Below are positions 10,219 through 17,497 of a DNA stretch of 64,000 nt, piece by piece. A program made the position numbers and the translations under genes. A model generated the notes under the pieces. It searched no databases. It saw only the letters and a list, made by a program, of their open reading frames with translations, and was not told the origin of the DNA. The stretch comes from Nitrososphaerota archaeon (GTDB lineage: Archaea; Thermoproteota; Nitrososphaeria; Nitrososphaerales; Nitrosopumilaceae): assembly GCA_021323705.1 (NCBI GenBank), contig JAJPKL010000038.1, positions 1 to 64,000 of the forward strand, in the 5' to 3' direction. Numbering within the stretch: the stretch's first letter is position 1; each line of letters opens with the position of its first letter.

Positions 10219-10545
10219 TTATTGGAGCAATTTTGTTGCAGCCAATTTCTTCTCTATTTGTTTTGCTCGTACCACAAATGCTACAAAGATTCCACCAAAG
10301 ATTGCACCCGATATTATGGTGGCTCCAATGACTCCATCAGGATTCAGGTATGGAGTGCCTGAGCCTTGTCCGGGATGCGCCTTTACTTCCTCTACGCGTT
10401 CTCTTGCAAGCTTCAATTGCTCTTCAAGAGTTGTTCCACTGTTTGCTGGCGGTGGATATGTCTGTGCAAATGCCAATGGCATTAGGGTGCTTGCTGCAAC
10501 AAACGCAACCAGTGTTGCAGAAAGCACTGTCTTGTTTTGGTTCAT
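10219..10545 (-). CDS. Predicted membrane protein: signal/TM - TLEEQLKLARERV...GSGTP module - C-terminal TM
   Basis: Likely start MNQNKTVLSATLVAFVAASTLMPLAFAQ (10545); two hydrophobic segments; module shared with the product of 10633..11439. Confidence 0.75.
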   Translation of the reverse strand: MNQNKTVLSATLVAFVAASTLMPLAFAQTYPPPANSGTTLEEQLKLARERVEEVKAHPGQGSGTPYLNPDGVIGATIISGAIFGGIFVAFVVRAKQIEKKLAATKLLQ

Positions 10546-10576
10546 AATACATGATAGGCAAATTTTAGATTTAGCG

Positions 10577-10602
10577 TTTGATGAAAGTAGAATTTCATCA
10601 AA
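10577..10602. promoter_or_regulatory. Perfect inverted repeat, putative operator
   Basis: TTTGATGAAA-GTAGAA-TTTCATCAAA between the divergent starts at 10545 and 10633. Confidence 0.7.
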
Positions 10603-10632
10603 AGTTTTACATATGATCGTGACTAATTTATT

Positions 10633-11439
10633 GTGCATTCTGATATGCTACAAGATAAAACAAGGCAGCCTGTACCGGAAAGAGTTAGCATCTATGATAC
10701 CGATGATGAAAGACTAAGGGCATTAGGCGAGGTTTTGATAACTGATGTGAGCAGAACCATCTTAAAATTATTGTTTGATGAAACACTTACAGCAAATGAA
10801 ATTGCTACAAAGACCGGATTTTCATTACAGCTTGTCAGATATCACCTAAAAAAGTTGCAGGATGTTGGACTGGTTGATATACCGAAGATAGGAAAGAACA
10901 CAAAGTCTCATGACATGAAATACTATCATGCAACAAAGTTTGCAATAGTAATAATACCTTCCAAGTTCTCAGAAAAGACCAAATCAAGCAAGTTGCTTGT
11001 CAGATCATTTAAATCAATTTACCGACTGGGCGCAGTTGGAATTGTTGCAATCGGATCATGGTTTGCAGCGTTAGCACTTCAGGGAGCAGGCATAAACACT
11101 CCTGATGTTGGACAGCAGATCCAAAACATCCCAAGCGGCGAGGGTTCGACAAGCTACAACCCATTTTACAACGGGGTTGGTGGCCCGTATTCAGGCGATG
11201 GAGGGATAGGGTCTGGTGCTACACTGGAAGAGATGCTAAAGCTAGCAAGAGAACGCGTCACTTCAGTGTTACATCATCCACATGCTGGTTCTGGCACTCC
11301 ATTTTTCAGTTCGACTTCACCTTCGCCAGAATTTTTCTGGCCCATGGTAATTGTACTTGCTGTCTTAGCAGCTGGTATATCCATGGAGATAATCATGAGA
11401 TTCCTGAAGGTAAAGCAGGAAAATTCTGAACTGCAATAA
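10633..11439 (+). CDS. Membrane-tethered HTH (ArsR-like winged helix) regulator with extracytoplasmic sensor module
   Basis: N-terminal HTH (SRTILKLLFDETLTANEIATKTGFSLQLVRYHLKKLQDVGLV), central TM, TLEEMLKLARERV...GSGTP module, C-terminal TM. Confidence 0.8.
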   Translation: MHSDMLQDKTRQPVPERVSIYDTDDERLRALGEVLITDVSRTILKLLFDETLTANEIATKTGFSLQLVRYHLKKLQDVGLVDIPKIGKNTKSHDMKYYHATKFAIVIIPSKFSEKTKSSKLLVRSFKSIYRLGAVGIVAIGSWFAALALQGAGINTPDVGQQIQNIPSGEGSTSYNPFYNGVGGPYSGDGGIGSGATLEEMLKLARERVTSVLHHPHAGSGTPFFSSTSPSPEFFWPMVIVLAVLAAGISMEIIMRFLKVKQENSELQ

Positions 11440-11452
11440 TTCCAAAATTGGC

Positions 11453-11704
11453 CTACTCGTTTGTTCTAAGGACTTTGGCAGAAAGGACTTCGTTATTTTT
11501 GTGAATTTCTCGAATTATTTCATCCATGTGCTCTATAGTGGGAGTTGTTATCTTGGCTATCAAGTCATAATGACCAATTGTGGGTTGAACCTCTCTTATT
11601 GTATCTTCTACGTTCAAATTGTTAATTATTCTCTTTTCTGCACCTTCTTCACATTTCATCAATACATATGCACTAGGCATGGGATCTAAATGGGGCAATT
11701 GCAA
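11453..11704 (-). CDS. Stand-alone Lrp/AsnC ligand-binding (RAM) domain protein
   Basis: AYVLMKCEEGAEKRIINNLN...GHYDLIAKITTPTIEHMDEIIREI; no HTH. Confidence 0.85.
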   Translation of the reverse strand: MQLPHLDPMPSAYVLMKCEEGAEKRIINNLNVEDTIREVQPTIGHYDLIAKITTPTIEHMDEIIREIHKNNEVLSAKVLRTNE

Positions 11705-11839
11705 TTAAGTCACGCTCACTGTAAAGGACAGTAACATTCTTCGTTAAGATTCTTCGATTTATCTAATTTTACTGCAAACAGCTTACATTCCAAATAAATT
11801 CATGATATAAAACATAGAAGATTAATCTGAAATCAATTG

Positions 11840-11858
11840 TGGTATTTTTAAAATACCA
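11840..11858. promoter_or_regulatory. Palindrome upstream of the RAM-domain ORF
   Basis: TGGTATTTT-T-AAAATACCA ending 12 nt before the ATG at 11871. Confidence 0.5.
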
Positions 11859-11870
11859 TCAATGTGAAAA

Positions 11871-12103
11871 ATGTGTGTGAAAGAGGCATTTGTCCTAATT
11901 AACTGCGAATCTGGCAGCGAAGACAAGGTAGTGGATGAACTCTCAAAGATGGATAAGGTAAGCGAGATACAAAAAATAATGGGAGTTTATGATGTGATAG
12001 CAAAGTTGGAAGCAGACTCGGAAAGCGACATAAAAATGTGGTATTGTCAAAAATACGAAAAATATATCCAGTAAATTCCGTCTTGACACTTTCTACCGAA
12101 TAA
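11871..12103 (+). pseudogene. Lrp/AsnC RAM-domain protein interrupted by a single-base frameshift
   Basis: First frame AFVLINCESGSEDKVVDEL...GVYDVIAKLEADSESDIK; adding one A to the A5 run at 12032-12036 continues as NVVLSKIRKIYPVNSVLTLSTE*, a typical RAM C-terminus. Confidence 0.7.
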
Positions 12104-12282
12104 TATCAGTAGGTGTGGATCTTTGATATCGTGTTGGCTAAGAGGAACAATTTCCAAATCTATTTTAAATAACCGAATTTCATACTTTTAGTGATGCTAC
12201 ATAGAATTAGAAATCATTATTGCGCATTTAAAATAAAAAATGATTTACTAGACAATGGTATTGCATTAAGAGGAAGAAGAAA

Positions 12283-13326
12283 ATGATTCAAGTTAAAGGA
12301 TATGCCGCGCAAAAAGCGAGCGCCCCGCTTGCACCATATTCCTTTCAAAGGCGTGACCCGCGTGATCACGATGTTGTAATCGATATCAAATACTGTGGAA
12401 TCTGCCACACCGACATACATCAGGTAAATGATGGTTGGGGAGGCTCTATCTATCCTATGGTCCCAGGTCACGAGATTGTAGGAGTCGTATCTGAAGTAGG
12501 ACCAGGTGTAACACGTTACAAGGTAGGTGATAAGGTGGGAGTCGGGTGTTTTGTAGATTCGTGCAGAAAATGCAGCTCGTGCCAAAGAGGTCTTGAACAA
12601 TACTGCCAGGAAGGGATGACTACAACCTACAATGGAATGGAAAGAGATGGCAAAACTGTAACTCAGGGAGGCTATTCAAACAAAATAGTGGTGGACGAAA
12701 ACTATGTTTTACGTATGCCAACAAACCTTGCATTTGAAAGTTTAGCACCGCTTCTCTGCGCAGGAGTCACACTCTACTCCCCACTAACACATTGGAAGGC
12801 AGGACCTGAAAAGAAGGTTGGGATAGTGGGACTTGGCGGGCTTGGACACATCGGAGTCAAGATAGCACACGCACTTGGAGCCGAAGTCACCGTACTGTCA
12901 CACTCACTTTCAAAACAAGGTGATGCAAAAAAACTTGGTGCAGACAAGTTCTATGCTACATCCGACCCGAAAACCTTTGAGATCCTAAAAGGATACTTTG
13001 ACTTGATAATCAATACCGTATCATCTGAGATTGACCTAAACTCATATCTTGATCTTCTTACACTTGATGGTACGATGGTTCTTGTTGGAATTCCTGAGAC
13101 CCAGACCACGCTTGGCGCATTCTCTCTTGTCAGTGCACGAAGAAATCTTTCAGGCTCGCTAATCGGAGGTATAAAAGAAACTCAAGAGATGCTTGACTTT
13201 TGTAGCAAGCACAACATTACCTGCGATGTTGAACTAATCCCTATTCAGAAGGTAAACGAGGCCTATCAAAGAATTCTAAAAAGTGATGTCAGGTATAGAT
13301 TTGTAATTGACATCAAGTCACTTTAG
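12283..13326 (+). CDS. Zinc-dependent alcohol dehydrogenase (cinnamyl-alcohol dehydrogenase/YahK-like family)
   Basis: [58 protein letters not shown]. Confidence 0.93.
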   Translation: MIQVKGYAAQKASAPLAPYSFQRRDPRDHDVVIDIKYCGICHTDIHQVNDGWGGSIYPMVPGHEIVGVVSEVGPGVTRYKVGDKVGVGCFVDSCRKCSSCQRGLEQYCQEGMTTTYNGMERDGKTVTQGGYSNKIVVDENYVLRMPTNLAFESLAPLLCAGVTLYSPLTHWKAGPEKKVGIVGLGGLGHIGVKIAHALGAEVTVLSHSLSKQGDAKKLGADKFYATSDPKTFEILKGYFDLIINTVSSEIDLNSYLDLLTLDGTMVLVGIPETQTTLGAFSLVSARRNLSGSLIGGIKETQEMLDFCSKHNITCDVELIPIQKVNEAYQRILKSDVRYRFVIDIKSL

Positions 13327-13335
13327 CGCAGTAAA

Positions 13336-13596
13336 ATGGTAAATTACAAAAAACTGCCTCCAGATGTATACTATTCAATAAAAAGATCGCTTAGAGAGGA
13401 TTTCATTTTGTCACAATATCCATCATATCATGATTCTATGTTGGAATCATTTGAAATTGTATCAATTGATGGAAAAATCTCAGTCTATTACTACAAAGAC
13501 GGTACGCTCGAAATTCAAGGAAGTGACACAAATCCAACGTTTCGTAGAATTGTAAGAAAGGTCAACAGTCTAGCATCAAAAAAAGACTATATTTGA
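13336..13596 (+). CDS. Hypothetical protein (86 aa)
   Basis: Complete ORF in tandem between the ADH and aldo/keto reductase genes. Confidence 0.65.
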   Translation: MVNYKKLPPDVYYSIKRSLREDFILSQYPSYHDSMLESFEIVSIDGKISVYYYKDGTLEIQGSDTNPTFRRIVRKVNSLASKKDYI

Positions 13597-14636
13597 TTGC
13601 ATTTGAAACGCAACAAGAAAACATGGAAACTGAATCTTCAGCATCTCAATTAGCTCCAGACTTGAAAATATGCCGTATTCTAAACGGCATGTGGCAAACA
13701 GCAGGTGGACACGGCCAGATAAACGCCGAGGATGCAATTGCAGAAATGCGCCTGTATCACAACTCTGGTTTTACAACTTGGGATATGGCAGACATTTACG
13801 GTCCTGCTGAAGAATATCTTGGAGAATTTAGAAAAAGGCTCGAAAAGGAAAGGGGGGAATTAGAGCTTGGTAGCATGCAGGCATTGACTAAATTTGTACC
13901 AAATCCCGGACCTATGACAAGAACCATAGTAAAACATCACATCGACAAATCACTCCGCAGGATGAACGTGAAAACAATTGATGTTGTACAATTTCATTGG
14001 TGGGATTACAACGATACCAGTTACCTTGACGCACTACATCACCTCTCAAAGATTCGTGACGAGGGAAAGATAAGACATTTGGCATTGACAAACTTTGACA
14101 CTGAAAGGATCTCAATCATGGTAGAAAATGACTTCAAATTAATCTCAAACCAAGTGCAATACTCTATACTTGATACAAGGCCTGAAATCAAGATGGTTCC
14201 GTTCTGCCAAAAACACGGAATGAAGCTGTTGACCTACGGAACTATTCTGGGTGGATTCTTATCTGAAAAATATCTTGAAAAGCAAGAACCTGCAAGGTCT
14301 GCACTTGATACACTGAGTTTGCAAAAATACAAGCAAATGATTGATGTGTGGGGAGGATGGAAACTATTTCAAGAATTACTTGTGGTGCTAGACCGTATAG
14401 CAAAAAAACACCACGTAAGCATTGCAAACGTTGCCACGCGATATATTCTTGACAAACCAGCAGTTGCAGGAATAATAATCGGAGTGCGTCTTGGAATATC
14501 GGAACACAGGTCAGACAACATGCGCGTATTCAAATTGAAACTAGACAAAGAAGACACCGATGCTATAAGATCAATTACATCAAGGTCTCAAGACTTGTTT
14601 GCAAGGATTGGTGACTGTGGTGATGAATACCGGTAA
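13593..14636 (+). CDS. Aldo/keto reductase family protein
   Basis: WDMADIYGPAEEYLGEF, DVVQFHWWDY, HLALTNFDTERI, catalytic-region pattern of AKRs. Confidence 0.88.
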   Translation: MIAFETQQENMETESSASQLAPDLKICRILNGMWQTAGGHGQINAEDAIAEMRLYHNSGFTTWDMADIYGPAEEYLGEFRKRLEKERGELELGSMQALTKFVPNPGPMTRTIVKHHIDKSLRRMNVKTIDVVQFHWWDYNDTSYLDALHHLSKIRDEGKIRHLALTNFDTERISIMVENDFKLISNQVQYSILDTRPEIKMVPFCQKHGMKLLTYGTILGGFLSEKYLEKQEPARSALDTLSLQKYKQMIDVWGGWKLFQELLVVLDRIAKKHHVSIANVATRYILDKPAVAGIIIGVRLGISEHRSDNMRVFKLKLDKEDTDAIRSITSRSQDLFARIGDCGDEYR

Positions 14637-14664
14637 AATATAAAAAATGGAAAACAAAATACAG

Positions 14665-15303
14665 TTATTTCTTACGTATGGAATCAAGTCTTGAAAATAC
14701 TGGATTGAGATACTTGCTAGAGCCTACTACAAAAGCACTCAGGCCAGTTCCAACAAGTATGCCTGATACTACATCAAGAGGATAGTGATCGCCTACATAG
14801 ACTCTCGAATAAATCACCAAGAATGCTTCTGCTAAAAGTATCAGAGATGGTATGATTTGTTTTCCCTTGTTAAATCTTGCAAGCATTACAAACGCACCGC
14901 CTGAAACTATTACTGCATGACCTGATGGAAAGGAGGGATCAGTCTCTTTCACAAGTATGTTATCAGGATTTACCGATGTTGGCCTTGGTCTGTCAATCTC
15001 GTCCTTCAGGACAGTTCCAAGCGGTATCAGTATGATAAAAGATATGACAAGTAATGTTGCAGTTCTTCTCCCGTCTGCTCCTCCAAACACGAAAAGCAAG
15101 GCGGTAGTCGCTATCCATACTGCTTCTCTGCCATACTTTGTCAAGGAGACCATTAGCTGGTTGATGATTTTACTGTGTGGATTGTTTATTGCTGTAAATC
15201 CAGAATAATCTAATTTTGTAATTTGAGGGTTATTGCTTGTTACCAACAAGGCAAGTACGGCAAAAATTGCAAACAGTACAATGCCTACAATGTAATACTT
15301 CAT
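14665..15303 (-). CDS. PAP2-family membrane phosphatase
   Basis: KDEIDRPRP...SFPSGHA...SRVYVGDHYPLDVVSG. Confidence 0.92.
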   Translation of the reverse strand: MKYYIVGIVLFAIFAVLALLVTSNNPQITKLDYSGFTAINNPHSKIINQLMVSLTKYGREAVWIATTALLFVFGGADGRRTATLLVISFIILIPLGTVLKDEIDRPRPTSVNPDNILVKETDPSFPSGHAVIVSGGAFVMLARFNKGKQIIPSLILLAEAFLVIYSRVYVGDHYPLDVVSGILVGTGLSAFVVGSSKYLNPVFSRLDSIRKK

Positions 15304-15381
15304 CTAAGTACCTTCCAAAATGACACTATAAAATCTAATTAGCAATTCTCGTGTTTCTATACTATATAGTTTAATCAAAAG

Positions 15382-15702
15382 CTACTTTGTACTGGCCTCA
15401 CGTACAGCCGTAGCATAGTCACAATCAGCTCTGAGCCTCATGTACGGAATTAGTCTATAATGTATCGAGTAGATCTTTTTTTCCTTGTATAGGATTCCCT
15501 TTAACAAAAGCGAGACAAACCCTCCGGCTACTCTGGACGAGGGGATTCCAAGCTCTTTGCATACCTCATCGCGCTTTTTCTTGTACTGTTCTAAAGTAAA
15601 GCTGACGTTGTTTATTTCAAGAATTAGAGGCCACATGACTTTTTCCCAAACCAGTCTCCTGTTTTGGGTTGCAGAAGCATATTTCCCCTTCTGGGTCAAC
15701 AT
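15382..15702 (-). CDS. Hypothetical protein
   Basis: 106-aa ORF, codon usage plausible, divergent from 15738. Confidence 0.55.
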   Translation of the reverse strand: MLTQKGKYASATQNRRLVWEKVMWPLILEINNVSFTLEQYKKKRDEVCKELGIPSSRVAGGFVSLLLKGILYKEKKIYSIHYRLIPYMRLRADCDYATAVREASTK

Positions 15703-15737
15703 TGATAACGTTCAAAAGTATTCTCTCAATTTATTAG

Positions 15738-16445
15738 TTGATGCAAAATAAAATTGAGGAAGCACTAGACGCCCTGTCAAAAAACTGGAAGATTGAACCA
15801 ATAATTCGTGATTTCATTTTGGGAAAAAGAACCGATGCGTCAGACTTTCAGATCAAAGTAAACGATGTAATATTTCACATACCGTATTTGTCTGCAGATG
15901 GAGGCTATGTGCTCTGGAAATGTTACTGGCCTGACTGCCACAACTGCTGTAACCGACAGGGAAGGTTGCCTCTTACATCAAGCGACCTGATAACGATTAG
16001 CAAGAACTTGAAGTATGGTAAGGTCTCCGATTTTGTAAAAAAAGAGACCAATGTTAACACGTGGGAAGAGCGTGGTCCTGCAGGCAATTCCATAATAATG
16101 ACCATGATAAACCTCAAGAGAAAAAGCGATGAGACCCAAGCAGAAGACGGTACCCATATACGATGTAGGTTTTTGGACGAAAAGGGGTACTGTGGCTTGC
16201 ATCCTTCAAGGCCTGGCGTGTGCTATCTCTATCCATTTTCATCTTGGCTTGAAAACGAGAAAGGCAAGGCACGAGTGCATGCCACGTTCCAGTTTACTGG
16301 GGACTGCCCAGGATTTTATTTTGCAAAATCAATTGATGAAATGAAAGAAATTCTTAATGAATATTCCGCGATTGTATACGACTATACCATGAAATCAAAC
16401 AGGACGACTCGAGAGAATTTTGGATATGTAAGTATGACCTTTTAG
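15738..16445 (+). CDS. YkgJ-type cysteine cluster protein
   Basis: CYWPDCHNCCNRQGRLPLTSSDL...CRFLDEKGYCGLHPSRPGVCYLYPF. Confidence 0.82.
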   Translation: MMQNKIEEALDALSKNWKIEPIIRDFILGKRTDASDFQIKVNDVIFHIPYLSADGGYVLWKCYWPDCHNCCNRQGRLPLTSSDLITISKNLKYGKVSDFVKKETNVNTWEERGPAGNSIIMTMINLKRKSDETQAEDGTHIRCRFLDEKGYCGLHPSRPGVCYLYPFSSWLENEKGKARVHATFQFTGDCPGFYFAKSIDEMKEILNEYSAIVYDYTMKSNRTTRENFGYVSMTF

Positions 16446-17449
16446 GCTCGCGCTACCTTCATCATGTCGGCCATTCGAATTTCCATTCCAAACCGCCATT
16501 CATTTTTCTTCATGTATCTGTAAATTGCAATTAGATCAGCAAAGTTCTTCAACATGCCAAACTTGCTATCCATCTTGCTTCTCACAAAAGTCAGCACTCT
16601 TGAATATATCGCAAATTTCTCTAATACCTTCTGGCGGTATCTCTCATTGTTTCCAATATTTTCCACAAATATGTCAGCACAAGTCATGCTGGGAATGATT
16701 CCTTCACCAAGCAGGGGATAGACGGTTCCTATGGATTCTCCTACTCCAACCACCTTGCCGTGATAAAACGGCTCGCACATGTCAGGAGTAGCAAGTCGAA
16801 TTGGCCTTCCTACGGTCTTGATTACTTTGCCGCCATATTTTTTCAAGAAAGCATTGGTCTCATCAATGTGGTTTCTATTCTTATCGCCAGCACCTATGTG
16901 TGCGAGATTTTTTCCAAGCGGAAAGTACCAAAAGTAGCCGCTCATCGACGAAAAGGGTTTGAGATAAAAGTCATCAAAAGGAACGCCGTTCTCATACTCT
17001 ACCTTGTACTGAAAAGTTGGCAGATGGAAATCGCGCGGCAGTCTTGGAAGATAAGACCTGTGAAAACCTGTGGAATCTATTATTATGTCAAACTCTGACT
17101 CCAACTCCTCAATCTTTGGAGCTTTTCCGTAGTTAATCTTGCAGCCCTTTGCCATGTCTTTTATCAAGCCTATCTTGTTGTATGTGCAAAGACCCATCAA
17201 TTTGATGGTGAACTGCTCTGAATTCATGCTGATGTACATCTTTTTTCCGTCATGTATGAGATAATCATTGAAATCTAGATTGCACTTTCTTGCAAATTCT
17301 TCCATGGGACCTTTCGTGGTGCCCCAAGCACATATGGAATCGTGGTTTTCTACGGTGCTTCTCTCAAAACCTACTACTTCGTGTTGATCTTTTAGTCTTG
17401 CAAGAAGATATGCGCCTGCAACTCCTATGCCAACTACAGCTATTTTCAA
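16442..17449 (-). CDS. FAD-dependent oxidoreductase, geranylgeranyl reductase-like
   Basis: MKIAVVGIGVAGAYLLARL dinucleotide fold; GVGESIGTVYPLLGEGI. Confidence 0.82.
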   Translation of the reverse strand: MKIAVVGIGVAGAYLLARLKDQHEVVGFERSTVENHDSICAWGTTKGPMEEFARKCNLDFNDYLIHDGKKMYISMNSEQFTIKLMGLCTYNKIGLIKDMAKGCKINYGKAPKIEELESEFDIIIDSTGFHRSYLPRLPRDFHLPTFQYKVEYENGVPFDDFYLKPFSSMSGYFWYFPLGKNLAHIGAGDKNRNHIDETNAFLKKYGGKVIKTVGRPIRLATPDMCEPFYHGKVVGVGESIGTVYPLLGEGIIPSMTCADIFVENIGNNERYRQKVLEKFAIYSRVLTFVRSKMDSKFGMLKNFADLIAIYRYMKKNEWRFGMEIRMADMMKVARA

Positions 17450-17497
17450 ACGAGCTTATACCTCAAGTGACCTAATAAAAAGATGTGGACCGTTTGA

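Noticed and set aside
10193-10717. 174-aa plus-strand ORF opposite the 10219..10545 gene
   Set aside because: The minus strand encodes a signal peptide, a module shared with the neighbouring regulator and a TM segment; the plus ORF is an antisense shadow
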